In this document: piece after piece, positions 41,712-51,947 of the stretch
Layout: each line of letters opens with the position of its first letter
Numbering within the stretch: the first letter of the stretch is position 1
From: Oxalobacteraceae bacterium AB_14
GTDB lineage: Bacteria > Pseudomonadota > Gammaproteobacteria > Burkholderiales > Burkholderiaceae_D
Reading direction: 5' to 3'
Assembly: GCA_000381565.1 (NCBI GenBank)
Contig: KB906725.1
Location: 563,785 to 627,784 of the forward strand
DNA length: 64,000 nt
The notes under the pieces: model-generated
Databases searched by the model: none
Told to the model about the DNA's origin: nothing
The model's input: only the letters and a program-made list of their open reading frames with translations
Translations under genes and position numbers: made by a program

Positions 41712-43961
41712 ATGGTGATCTCCCGTATCCTGGCCGCGGCTTTTTGCTGCGGCTTTTTCTTGGCGGGCGCGATCTGCGCGCCCGCCGCCGCGCAAACCGC
41801 GAGCAACGCCACCCCGGTCGCTGCCGCCCCCTCCGTCAAGCCGCGGCCGAAGGTCGCGCTGGTGCTGTCCGGCGGCGGCGCGCGCGGCTTCGCCCACATC
41901 GGCGTGCTGCGCGCCTTGCAGGAATTGCGGGTGCCGGTGGACTTAGTGGTCGGCACCAGCATGGGCAGCGTGGTGGGCGGCGCCTACGCGGCCGGCAGCT
42001 CGGTCGAGCAGCTCGAGCAGCTGGTGCGCCGCACCGACTGGAACGCCGTGGTGGCCGACCGCCCGCCGCGCGACGAGCTGGTGTACCGCCGCCGCGAGGA
42101 GGACTTGCTGCTGCCGTCGCGCATCGAGTTCGGCGCCAAGCTGGAAGGCGTGTCGCTGCCGCCGGCCGCCGCCGGCAACGAGGCGCTGGAGCTGGCGCTG
42201 ACCCGCGTGCTGCCGCAGGGCGCGCGCGACAAGCCGGTCAACCTGCTGCAACTGCCGTTCCGCTCGGTCGCCTCCGATCTGGTGACGGGCGAGCTGGTGG
42301 AGCTGAACGACACGCCGCTGTTCCTGGCGATGCGCGCCTCGCTGGCGGTGCCGGGCGTGTTCGCGCCGGTGCGCGTCAACCAGCGGCTGCTGGTCGACGG
42401 TGGCCTGGTGCGCAACCTGCCGGTCGACGTGGCGCGCGACATGGGCGCCGACATCATCATCGCCGTCAACGTCGGCACGCCGCTGGCGCAGGAAAAGGAA
42501 TTGGTCAGCGCGGTCAGCGTGGCGCAGCAGATGCTGCAGATCCTGACCGAACAAAACGTCCAGCGCTCGCTCAAGGAGCTGCGTCCCAACGACATCCTGC
42601 TGGCGCCGGACCTGGGCGGCATCGGCTTCCTCGACTTCGGCCGCCACGACCGCGCCATGAAGGCCGGCGAGGCGGCGGTGCGGGCCATGAGCGCGCAGCT
42701 GGTCAGGCTGGCGCTGCCGGAGGCGCAGTACGCCGCGTATGAACTCAAGCGCCTGTCGGCGCCGGTCGGCATCGACCAGCCGGTGCGGCTGACCAGGCTG
42801 GAAGTGGCGCCGGGCGGGCGCATCAATCCGAAGGCGCTGGAAGTGCAGTCCGGCTTGAAGGTGGGGCAGATGGTCACCGGCGAACAGGCGCAGGCGGCCG
42901 GCAACCAGCTGTTCGGGCGCGGCGACCTGGCGCGGGTGGAAACCGAAATCCACGACGACAAGGATGGCCGCAGCGTGCTGATCAAGCCGACCGAGGCCGA
43001 CTGGGCGCGCAGCCGCCTGCGGGTGGGCCTGGAGCTGACCAGCGATTTCTCCGAGAACAATGCGTTCGAGCTGAAGGTGATGCATGTGCTGTCGTCGCTG
43101 AACGACTGGGGCGCCGAGTTGCGCACCGTCGGCCGGGTCGGCACCGAGCGCGCGCTGGGCACGCAGTTCTGGCAGCCGCTGGGCGCGGGCTCGCAGTGGT
43201 ATGTGGCGCCGGCGCTGGAATACAGTTCGGCGGCCATCGATGTGTTCAACCAGAGCGGTTTCCGCCAGGCGCGCTATGCCTACAACAGCCAGCTCGCCAG
43301 TGTGGCGTTGGGGCGCCAGCTGGGCCACTGGGGCGATGTGCGCTACAGCGTGGCGCGCCAGAAGCAGACCGCCCATCAGAGCATCCCGGAAGATCGCACC
43401 GAGCTGAGCGAATTACAAACCGTACAGCAGCTGTCCTTCAATGTCGACAGCCTCGACACGGTGGCCTTCCCGACGCGCGGCACGCTGTTCTCGCTGGACT
43501 GGCAGCGCCTGATGCACAGCGGCAGCGCCGGCGCCGTGCCGACCCGCCAGAGCGTGCAGGGCTTGCAGGCTTTCCACGTGGACCGCTGGGCCGGCCATGT
43601 GTATGCGGAATGGTCGCGCAGCCAGGGCGGCGGCTCGGCGAATAATCTGGGCGGCTTCCTGCGCCTGTCCGGTTCGACGCCGCAATCGATCGTCGGCGAC
43701 CGCATCCTGCTGGGCCGGGTGGTGATGGCGCGCAGCATAGGCGCGATGCCGGCCGCGCTGGGCGGCGACGTGCGGCTGGGCTTTTCGCTGGAGGCGGGCG
43801 GCGCCTACAGCTCGACCAGCCCGCTGCGCTGGGGCGCGCTGCACCAGGCCGCCAGCGGCTTCATCGCGGTCGATACGCGCTTCGGCCCGCTGTACCTGGG
43901 CGCCGGCACCACCAAGGGCGGCAATTCCAGCGCCTACCTGTTCCTCGGTCCTATCTGGTAG
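41712..43961 (+). CDS. Patatin-like phospholipase with C-terminal barrel (type Vd autotransporter, PlpD-like)
   Basis: The 749-aa protein has a signal peptide (ending APAAAQ), a patatin domain with the oxyanion loop GGGARGF, nucleophile S83 in GTSMG and the Asp of DGGLVRNLP near residue 230. A POTRA-like segment (about 350-430) follows, then an Omp85-type barrel ending in a C-terminal Trp. This is the PlpD layout, where the lipase is displayed or released at the surface. It follows gspC by 9 nt, but type Vd export needs Sec and BAM rather than T2SS. Confidence 0.92.
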   Translation: MVISRILAAAFCCGFFLAGAICAPAAAQTASNATPVAAAPSVKPRPKVALVLSGGGARGFAHIGVLRALQELRVPVDLVVGTSMGSVVGGAYAAGSSVEQLEQLVRRTDWNAVVADRPPRDELVYRRREEDLLLPSRIEFGAKLEGVSLPPAAAGNEALELALTRVLPQGARDKPVNLLQLPFRSVASDLVTGELVELNDTPLFLAMRASLAVPGVFAPVRVNQRLLVDGGLVRNLPVDVARDMGADIIIAVNVGTPLAQEKELVSAVSVAQQMLQILTEQNVQRSLKELRPNDILLAPDLGGIGFLDFGRHDRAMKAGEAAVRAMSAQLVRLALPEAQYAAYELKRLSAPVGIDQPVRLTRLEVAPGGRINPKALEVQSGLKVGQMVTGEQAQAAGNQLFGRGDLARVETEIHDDKDGRSVLIKPTEADWARSRLRVGLELTSDFSENNAFELKVMHVLSSLNDWGAELRTVGRVGTERALGTQFWQPLGAGSQWYVAPALEYSSAAIDVFNQSGFRQARYAYNSQLASVALGRQLGHWGDVRYSVARQKQTAHQSIPEDRTELSELQTVQQLSFNVDSLDTVAFPTRGTLFSLDWQRLMHSGSAGAVPTRQSVQGLQAFHVDRWAGHVYAEWSRSQGGGSANNLGGFLRLSGSTPQSIVGDRILLGRVVMARSIGAMPAALGGDVRLGFSLEAGGAYSSTSPLRWGALHQAASGFIAVDTRFGPLYLGAGTTKGGNSSAYLFLGPIW

Positions 43962-44710
43962 CCAGTTGTTGTTGACGGCGCGCGCCGCAGCGCGGTGAAG
44001 GCGGCGAATTCCCACGAGCGGAAGCCGACCAGCAGGGTGAAGCCGTCGCGCTCCTGCGGCGCCAGCTTGCGGTCGCCCTGGTGCAGCCGCGCCAGCTCGC
44101 CGGCCAGCTGCCGGATGCGGCCCACCAGTTCCTCGGCGCTGGGCAGCGACAGCCGCGCGGGCAGGCACAGCAGCGTTTCGCCGGCGCCGTCGAAGCTGCC
44201 GCTGAAATAATCGGCCACCGCGTGTTCGCGGAAGAATTGTTGCACCGGCCCGTCCGGCAGCCAGCGGAAGGCGTTCGACACGCGCAGGCGGTAGCGGTTC
44301 AGCGGCTTCAGCTCGATCACGCCCAGCCGGTCCAGCTCGGCCAACAGCATGATGCATTCGGGTTCGCTCAGCTTGTAGGTTTCCAGCACCTGCTCCATGG
44401 TCCAGTGGCCCAGGCAGCAGATCGCCATCAGCAGCAGGTGCGGCTGCGCCATCAGGGCTTTTTCCTGGGGCAGGGTCAGGGCGTCGGCCTGCGGCGTGGC
44501 GTCGGCCGCGCCGCGCAGCACGTCCTCCATCGCCACCCCCGCCGCCTTGCAGATTTGCGCCAGCCGCGACAGCGACATGTCTTGCTGGCCGAACATGCGC
44601 TTGACGCTGGACTCGCTCATGGCGATCCGTTCGGCCAGCATTTTGTAGGTGACGCCGGCGGCCCGCATCTGGGTCCGCAAGACTTGCAGCAGCAATTCCG
44701 GTGAGCTCAT
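43934..44710 (-). CDS. XRE-family regulator with C-terminal effector-like domain
   Basis: The 258-aa protein has an XRE HTH in residues 5-65 (GVTYKMLAERIAMSESSVKR, LSRLAQICKAAGVAME). Its C-terminal region has winged-helix features (CIMLLAELDRLGVIELKPLN) and a helical end. ATG 44710 begins MSSPELLL. Its 3' end overlaps the convergent phospholipase gene by 28 bases. The target and signal are unknown. Confidence 0.82.
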   Translation of the reverse strand: MSSPELLLQVLRTQMRAAGVTYKMLAERIAMSESSVKRMFGQQDMSLSRLAQICKAAGVAMEDVLRGAADATPQADALTLPQEKALMAQPHLLLMAICCLGHWTMEQVLETYKLSEPECIMLLAELDRLGVIELKPLNRYRLRVSNAFRWLPDGPVQQFFREHAVADYFSGSFDGAGETLLCLPARLSLPSAEELVGRIRQLAGELARLHQGDRKLAPQERDGFTLLVGFRSWEFAAFTALRRAPSTTTGYQIGPRNR

Positions 44711-44896
44711 ACCCCGCCTTGGTAAATAAACAAAAAGGTATCGTAGCACGGTACCGGATGGCGTGAAAAGCAGGGCTTGGAATAATCGGGTGGTACATCG
44801 CGCGGAACTGGGGGACACTGCGGCACGCTGTCCCTCGCAGCAGGGACGGCACCGGATAACCCGAGAGCGGACGCCACGACCGGCGTCCGCTAACGG

Positions 44897-45103
44897 TTAT
44901 TTTTCCTCCGGGTCCGGCTTCAGGCTGATCTTGGCCAGCAGGCGCTTGGCGGCCTGGCGGTCGGTGACCACCGGCTTGGCGTGCGGACCGGCGCCGCCGG
45001 CGCGCGCCTTGGCCGCCAGCGCCACCGGATTGCGCGGCGGCTTCTGCGACGGCTCGACCCGTATCGTCATCTTCTGCCGTGTCGACAATGCCTTGTTGGC
45101 CAT
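44897..45103 (-). CDS. Small basic hypothetical protein
   Basis: The 68-aa protein is Lys/Arg/Ala-rich (MANKALSTRQKMTIRVEPSQ..., ending KISLKPDPEEK) with no membrane segment. It starts at ATG 45103 with AAGGG about 10 nt upstream and lies 25 nt after the hslU stop on the same strand. No family is recognised. Confidence 0.55.
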   Translation of the reverse strand: MANKALSTRQKMTIRVEPSQKPPRNPVALAAKARAGGAGPHAKPVVTDRQAAKRLLAKISLKPDPEEK

Positions 45104-45128
45104 GATCCCAAGCCCTTACAAGACGAAG

Positions 45129-46474
<1,346 letters not shown>

Positions 46475-46478
<4 letters not shown>

Positions 46479-47017
46479 ACGGGGTCCAGTGTCTCGATGA
46501 TGTGGTTCATATTGGTGTAGATGCACAATTGGCCGGCGATGGTCAGTGACTTTTTGACGACGTCCGTCGGCGACAGTTCCGTATTTTCCACCAGCGCCTT
46601 GGCCGCCGATTGCGCGTAGGTGCCGCCGGAGCCGATGGCGCCGACGCCGTCCTCGGGCTCGAGCACGTCGCCGTTGCCGGTGATCACCAAGGTCGATTCG
46701 CTGTCGGCCACCAGCAGCATCGCCTCCAGGCGGCGCAGCACGCGGTCGGTGCGCCAGTCCTTGGCCAGCTCGACCGAGGCGCGCAGCAGGTTGCCCTGGT
46801 GTTTTTCCAGCTTGCCTTCGAAGCGGTCGAGCAGGGTGAAGGCGTCGGCGGTGCCGCCGGCGAAGCCGACCAGCACCTTGCCCTGGTACACCTTGCGCAC
46901 CTTGCGGGCCGTGCCCTTCATGACGATGTTGCCCAGCGTGACCTGGCCGTCGCCGCCCAGCGCGACTTGCTTGCCGCGCCGTACGCACAGGATGGTGGTG
47001 CCGTGAAATTGTTCCAT
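46475..47017 (-). CDS. hslV: HslV, protease subunit with short propeptide
   Basis: The 180-aa threonine protease begins MEQFHG|TTILCVRRG. The catalytic Thr is at position 7 rather than 2, so a six-residue propeptide must be removed, as in other Burkholderiales. The fold motifs GGDGQVTLGN and GSGGTYAQSAAKAL are present. It forms a proteasome-like complex with HslU. ATG 47017 is favoured because upstream extensions run into non-conserved sequence. Confidence 0.95.
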
Positions 47018-47088
47018 AGTGACCTCAAAGTAAAGACGCAAACTGCTGCAAGACTGAAAAATGGGGCTGGACCTGGAAATTACAAGTT

Positions 47089-48411
47089 TCAGTATTTGTG
47101 CGGGTAGATCCGGGCGATGTCGGCGTAGCCCAGCAGGCGCAGCAGCGCCGTCACCAGGTGGTTGACGTCGCGGAACTCGATCTTCTTGCCCAGCTGGGCC
47201 AGGCTGGCGTGCAGCTGGTTGGCGCAGGTGTAGTCGATGCGCGTCAGGCGCGAGCAGTCGAACACCAGGGTCTGGTACTGATCGGCATAGTGCTGGATCT
47301 GGCCCAGTAAAGGGCCGAGCTGGCCTTCGAGCTGGGGCGGCAGCATGAAGCGGTCCGGCGAGGCGGACACATGCTGGTCGGTGGCGGTGGCCACCTGGTG
47401 CGGCGCCGTGAACGAGGGCGGCGACACTTCGAAGGTGACGCAGTAGTCCATGCCGGTTTCCTCGAATTCCTTTTCGCGGTTCAGCAGTTGCAGCAGTTCC
47501 AGCAGCAGCAGCCACGGGGCCTCGGTGTCGTCGCGGCGGCCGACGGCGATGCCGTCGCGGATCAGCGCGGCCAGGCCGTCGGCGCCCACCAGGATCAGCT
47601 CGTGCTGCCGGGCTTGCAGCTTGCGCAAGGTGTCGAGCAGCAGCGCGCAGCCGGCCGCCTCGACCGCCGTCACGCGGGAAAATTCCAGCCGCAGCACCGG
47701 GCTGGCGGCGGCCGATTGCTGCAGCCGTTGCAGCTGGTCGGCGATGTGGCCGTCGAGCACGCCGGCGAAGGCTTCGGTCGGCGTCAGGCCGGCGAAGCCG
47801 GGCGAGGCGGCGGCCAGCGCGGCCGGGGCGTTCCATGGCGGCGGCGAGGTTTCGAAGGTGCTGGCGTAGTCGATCGACAGGTTGTCGAAGCGCTCGCGCT
47901 GGCCGCCGGCCTGGTACAGGTCGAACAGCATCCACCAGACGGTGCGGTCGCCCGCGGCGTCGGCCAGGCTGGCGCTGAGCAGCTGCTCGGCCACGGCGCC
48001 CTGGCCGTTGGCATACAGGATGGCGATCTCTTCCACCACGGGGGCGGTCTCGGCGGCGACCGCTGCCTGCGGCAGGTCGTCGTCGCGCAGCAGCAGGGTG
48101 GTGGGGAGGTCGGCCAGCGCCTCGGTGCCGGGGCCGCCGTCGGCGTGGGCGGCGGCCTTGGGCCTGGCGGGGCGGGCGGCGCGCTGGCTGCCCCAGGCCG
48201 GTTCCGGCTCGTTGAAGATGTCGAAGGTCATCGCCGATTCGATGGCGTCGATCTTCATCGCGGTGGCGCGGGCGATCTCGCGCTGGCGCGCCTGCTGCTG
48301 CTGGCGTTCGGCTTCGCTGTTGGCGGCCAGCCGCGCCGCCTCGTCATCGTCGTTGCTCGACTGCGGGGCGGGTGCGGCGTCGCTCTTCTTGAAGATGGAG
48401 AACAGTCCCAC
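47089..48411 (-). CDS. Protein with duplicated STAS-containing modules
   Basis: The 440-aa soluble protein has two similar modules. Each pairs a helical segment ending in a MDYxxTFExSPP-type motif (IDYASTFETSPPPW and MDYCVTFEVSPPSF) with a STAS-like domain. The final STAS region reads VFDCSRLTRIDYTCANQL. STAS domains sense or relay signals through partner proteins, but no anti-sigma kinase is nearby. GTG 48411 follows GAGGA at 5-nt spacing. The Gln/Ala-rich N-terminus is probably a coiled coil. It lies between dksA and hslV. Confidence 0.75.
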   Translation of the reverse strand: MGLFSIFKKSDAAPAPQSSNDDDEAARLAANSEAERQQQQARQREIARATAMKIDAIESAMTFDIFNEPEPAWGSQRAARPARPKAAAHADGGPGTEALADLPTTLLLRDDDLPQAAVAAETAPVVEEIAILYANGQGAVAEQLLSASLADAAGDRTVWWMLFDLYQAGGQRERFDNLSIDYASTFETSPPPWNAPAALAAASPGFAGLTPTEAFAGVLDGHIADQLQRLQQSAAASPVLRLEFSRVTAVEAAGCALLLDTLRKLQARQHELILVGADGLAALIRDGIAVGRRDDTEAPWLLLLELLQLLNREKEFEETGMDYCVTFEVSPPSFTAPHQVATATDQHVSASPDRFMLPPQLEGQLGPLLGQIQHYADQYQTLVFDCSRLTRIDYTCANQLHASLAQLGKKIEFRDVNHLVTALLRLLGYADIARIYPHKY

Positions 48412-48432
48412 GCTGATCCTCGTGTTTGCCGT

Positions 48433-48461
48433 AAAAAAAAGCACGCGGCTGCGTGCTTTTT
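48433..48461. terminator. Bidirectional-looking terminator after dksA
   Basis: AAAAAAAAGCACGC-GGCT-GCGTGCTTTTT forms a stem with A and T tracts on either side, 17 bases after the dksA stop. It would end dksA transcription on the minus strand before the STAS gene. Confidence 0.85.
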
Positions 48462-48477
48462 CTAAAGTCCCAGCGAA

Positions 48478-48927
48478 TTAATCGCCGTACAGTTTCTGCT
48501 TCAGTTCGCGGCGCTGCTGGGCTTCCAGCGACAGCGTGGCGGTCGGACGGGCGATCAGGCGTGGAATGCCGATCGGTTCGCCGGTTTCCTCGCACCAGCC
48601 GTAGTCGCCGCCGTCGATGGCGACGATCGATTGCTGGACCTTCTTGAGCAGCTTGCGCTCGCGGTCGCGGGTGCGCAGTTCCAGCGCGTGTTCTTCTTCG
48701 ATGGTGGCGCGGTCGGCCGGGTCCGGCACGAGCACGGTTTCGCGCAGGTGTTCGGTGGTTTCGCCGGCGTTCTTCAACAATTCTTTTTCAAGCGCTTGCA
48801 GCTTGGCTTTGAAGAAGGCCATTTGCGCCGGATTCATATAATCCTTTTCATCCATCTTCAGAATTTCTTCTTCGGTCAGGACGCGGTCGGCGGCGGCGGG
48901 GGTCGATTTATTAGTTTTGGTGGTCAT
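48478..48927 (-). CDS. dksA: DksA, RNA polymerase-binding regulator lacking most Zn ligands
   Basis: The 149-aa protein has the DksA coiled coil with its tip motif D69-x-x-D72-x-A74. The zinc-finger region keeps only C112; the other three Cys positions are T115, S133 and A136 (WCEETGEP ... ATLSLEAQ). This is the reduced-cysteine DksA type known in beta- and alphaproteobacteria. With ppGpp it tunes rRNA and amino-acid promoters. It lies downstream of a COG0523 GTPase gene. Confidence 0.95.
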   Translation of the reverse strand: MTTKTNKSTPAAADRVLTEEEILKMDEKDYMNPAQMAFFKAKLQALEKELLKNAGETTEHLRETVLVPDPADRATIEEEHALELRTRDRERKLLKKVQQSIVAIDGGDYGWCEETGEPIGIPRLIARPTATLSLEAQQRRELKQKLYGD

Positions 48928-49016
48928 AACTTCGCTTACCTTCGATACGACAGAGTTTTCAATTAATCAGCCCGGAGTTTGTGGCTATTTAGCCATCCCC
49001 ACGAAACCCGGATAGT

Positions 49017-50081
49017 TTATACCAGACATTGTTCTAAACCGCTAATAAAGATATCTTTCGGCAGATTTTTACCGATAAATACCATTTTGCTGCCTCGAAC
49101 GTCGTTTTCTCCCCATTTGGCGCCCAGGTCGCTGCCCATGATCTGGTGCACGCCCTGGAACACGACCTTGCGCTCGGCGTCTTTCATGAACAATACGCCT
49201 TTGTAGCGCAGCATGCGAGGACCGTAGACATTTACCAGGCCGCCGAGGAACTCGTCGAGCTTGGCGGTGTCGAACGGGCGTGTACTTTTGAACACAAACG
49301 CCGCGATATCGTCGCTGTGGTGGGCGTGATGGTGGTTGTGGCCGTGTTCCCCGTGGTGGTGGCCATGATCATGATTGTGGCCGCAGTGCTCGTCATGCAC
49401 GTGGTCGTCGTCGTGGGCCTGGTCGGTTTCCAGGAAGTCCGGGTCCAGCTCCAGCTTGTCGTTCAGGTTGAAGCCCTTCAGGTCCAGCACCTCGGACAGC
49501 GGGGCGCGGCCGAAATCGGCCGTGCTGATCGGCGCGCGCGGGTTGATGCGCTTGAGGCGGGCGGTCAGGGTGGCCACGTCGTCGGCGCTGACCAGGTCGG
49601 TCTTGGACAGCAGCAGCTTGTCGGCGAAACCGACCTGGCGCTGGGCTTCCTCGTGCTGGTCCAGCTGGTCCATCGCGTGCCGGGCGTCCACCACGGTGAC
49701 CACGGCGTCCAGCATGTAGTGAGTGCCCACTTCCTCGTCGACGAAGAAGGTCTGCGCCACCGGGCCGGGATTGGCCAGGCCGGTGGTCTCGATGACGACG
49801 CGGTCGAAATGCAGTTCGCCGGCCTCGCGCTTCTGCGCCAGGCCGCTCAGGGCCACGATCAGGTCGCCGCGCACGGTGCAGCAGATGCAGCCGTTGTTCA
49901 TTTCCACGATCTGTTCGCCGCTGTCCTGCACCAGGATTTCGTTGTCGATGTTTTCCTGCCCAAACTCGTTTTCGATGACGGCGATGCGCATGCCGTGCTG
50001 TTCCTGCAGGATGCGGTTCAGCAGGGTGGTCTTGCCGGCGCCAAGGAAGCCGGTGAGGATGGTGGTCGGTATCAGTGCCAT
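49017..50081 (-). CDS. COG0523 (CobW/ZigA-like) metallochaperone GTPase
   Basis: The 354-aa GTPase has P-loop GFLGAGKT at residues 11-18, the metal motif C65-x-C67-C68 in NNGCICC, and a long His/Asp-rich loop around residues 220-260 with more than a dozen His. A C-terminal CobW domain (RMLRYKGVLFMKDAERKVVF) follows. Members deliver zinc or cobalt to client proteins. It sits upstream of dksA and downstream of xerC. No clear Zur box is seen. Confidence 0.92.
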   Translation of the reverse strand: MALIPTTILTGFLGAGKTTLLNRILQEQHGMRIAVIENEFGQENIDNEILVQDSGEQIVEMNNGCICCTVRGDLIVALSGLAQKREAGELHFDRVVIETTGLANPGPVAQTFFVDEEVGTHYMLDAVVTVVDARHAMDQLDQHEEAQRQVGFADKLLLSKTDLVSADDVATLTARLKRINPRAPISTADFGRAPLSEVLDLKGFNLNDKLELDPDFLETDQAHDDDHVHDEHCGHNHDHGHHHGEHGHNHHHAHHSDDIAAFVFKSTRPFDTAKLDEFLGGLVNVYGPRMLRYKGVLFMKDAERKVVFQGVHQIMGSDLGAKWGENDVRGSKMVFIGKNLPKDIFISGLEQCLV

Positions 50082-50213
50082 GGTGCTTACCAGTCTGGTC
50101 CAGGAGGAAACCCTAGATGGGGATCAAATGCGGAAATGCAAGCAGCCGATTATGCCGGAATTTGGTCGGGCCTAGCAATTCGTCCGATTGAGCAACGTCA
50201 GTACGGCCGGCGG

Positions 50214-51149
50214 CTATTTCACCTTGGCGCGCGGATGGGCGCGGTCGTACACCTCGGCCAGGTGCTGGAAGTCCAGCGCGGTGTAGACCTGGGTCGAGCT
50301 GATGCTGGAGTGGCCCAGCATTTCCTGCACCGCCCGCAGGTCGCCCGACGATTGCAGCACGTGCGAGGCGAACGAGTGGCGCAGCATGTGCGGGTGCACG
50401 TGCACCGGCGCGCCCTGCGCCACGCCATGGGCCTGCAAACGCTGCTGTATCACCCGCGGCGACACCCGCGTGCCGCGCGTGCTGAGGAACAGGGCGTTGC
50501 CGCCGTCCGACGGCGCCGGCCGCACGGCGATCCAGGCCGCCAGCGCCTCCAGCGCGGCGCCGCCCACCGGCACCACGCGCTGCTTGTTGCCCTTGCCGGT
50601 GACGATCACTTCGCGGTTCTCCAGCGCCACCCAGCCCAGCGCATCCTTGCCGGCGGCCAGGTCCAGCCCGGCCAGCTCGGACACCCGCAAGCCGCTGGAA
50701 TACAACAGTTCGAACATGGCGCGGTTGCACAGCTGGGCCGCTTCCGGGGCGGCGCCGGCGTGCGGACGCGACGGCGCCACCAGTTGCACCGCGTCGTCCA
50801 CCGACAGCGCGCGCGGCAAGGTCCTGGCGCGCTTGGGCGCGCGCACGCCCTGCGCCGGGTTGGCCGCCAGCGTGGTCTGGCCGCCCAGCCAGTCGAAGAA
50901 GCCGCGCCAGCTCGACAGCTTGCGGGCGATCGAACGCGGGTCGAGCGCGCGCGCGTGCAGCTTGGCGGTCAGGCGGCGGACGGCGAAGTGGTCGAGCTGC
51001 TGCCAGTCCTGGCCGGCGGACAACCCGGCCAATTCGTGCAGGTCGCGCCGGTAGGCGCTGACGGTGTGCGGCGACAGCCGGCGCTGGTCGCGCAGCTGGG
51101 CCAGGTAAGCGTCGATCCAGGCCAGCTTGCTGTCCGGTTCGGCGCTCAT
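50214..51149 (-). CDS. xerC: XerC tyrosine recombinase
   Basis: The 311-aa recombinase has an N-terminal SAM-like domain (WIDAYLAQLRDQRRLSPHTV) and a catalytic domain. Active-site signatures are YSSGLRVSE, HMLRHSFASH, LGHSSISSTQ and VYTAL (Tyr). It resolves chromosome dimers at dif with XerD. ATG 51149 begins MSAEPDSK, 8 nt after the DUF484 stop, the usual xerC partner. Confidence 0.94.
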   Translation of the reverse strand: MSAEPDSKLAWIDAYLAQLRDQRRLSPHTVSAYRRDLHELAGLSAGQDWQQLDHFAVRRLTAKLHARALDPRSIARKLSSWRGFFDWLGGQTTLAANPAQGVRAPKRARTLPRALSVDDAVQLVAPSRPHAGAAPEAAQLCNRAMFELLYSSGLRVSELAGLDLAAGKDALGWVALENREVIVTGKGNKQRVVPVGGAALEALAAWIAVRPAPSDGGNALFLSTRGTRVSPRVIQQRLQAHGVAQGAPVHVHPHMLRHSFASHVLQSSGDLRAVQEMLGHSSISSTQVYTALDFQHLAEVYDRAHPRAKVK

Positions 51150-51157
51150 GGCGGCGC

Positions 51158-51826
51158 TCAGGCCAGCAGCCAGGCCAGCGCGGTGCTGGTGGTTTCGCCG
51201 ATGTGGACCAGGAAATCGGTGGCCATCAGCGAGGTGAAGCGCGCCGGATCGGCCGAACCCAGGATCAGCAGGCCGAAGGCGGTCTTGTTGCCCGGCTTGC
51301 GCAGCGGAATGATGACGGTGGAGGTGATGCCGGTCGCGTCCGGCAACCAGCGCACCGCCTCGAAATCCTTGTTGGTGCCGCAGTAGGGCGCCATCAGGCT
51401 GTTGGCGAAGATGCGCGCATCTTCGGTCACGCCGTTGACGAACCATTCGCCGCGGTAGTCCGGCGCGGTGTCCCAGATGCGCAGCGTGGCCTGCGGTACA
51501 TCAAAACTGGACTTCAGGCCGCTGATCACGGCGTGTGGCATGGAACCCACATCTTCGGCTTCCAGCAGCACCTTGGTCCAGCGGTGGAATTTGTTGGCGA
51601 TCGCTTCGTTTTCCGACGCCAGGCGCATGAGATTACTCATGCGCAATTCCAGCGCCTTGTATTTGTCGCGCATGACTTCCATCTGGCGCTCTTGCAGCGA
51701 CACGGCGCGTCCCGTCAGCGGGCTGGCCAGTTTGATTTCACCCAGCAATTCAGCATGTTCTTCGAAGAAATTCGGGTGTTCGGTCAGATATTGCGCAACG
51801 AGGGTGTGATCCAGTGGGACAGTCAT
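51158..51826 (-). CDS. DUF484 family GAF-like protein
   Basis: The 222-aa protein matches DUF484: VAQYLTEHPNFFEEHAELLGEIKL, then SLQERQMEVMRDKYKALELRM (coiled coil) and a GAF-like domain with PLRKPGNKTAFGLLILGSAD. The function is unknown; it is nearly always upstream of xerC. Confidence 0.92.
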   Translation of the reverse strand: MTVPLDHTLVAQYLTEHPNFFEEHAELLGEIKLASPLTGRAVSLQERQMEVMRDKYKALELRMSNLMRLASENEAIANKFHRWTKVLLEAEDVGSMPHAVISGLKSSFDVPQATLRIWDTAPDYRGEWFVNGVTEDARIFANSLMAPYCGTNKDFEAVRWLPDATGITSTVIIPLRKPGNKTAFGLLILGSADPARFTSLMATDFLVHIGETTSTALAWLLA

Positions 51827-51947
51827 TGAGGTACTTTATTGGCGAGGTTGGAAAGGCACTTCATTCTAAACGAAAAAAAACGGACATGGTTGCCCATGCC
51901 CGTCATTCCCCAACCCAAGCGCCGGCAGTTCTTGCCGACTGCGCGGC

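Noticed and set aside
48928..50213. A Zur operator controlling dksA or the COG0523 gene
   Set aside because: I scanned both upstream regions for the palindromic AT-rich Zur consensus and found no convincing match.
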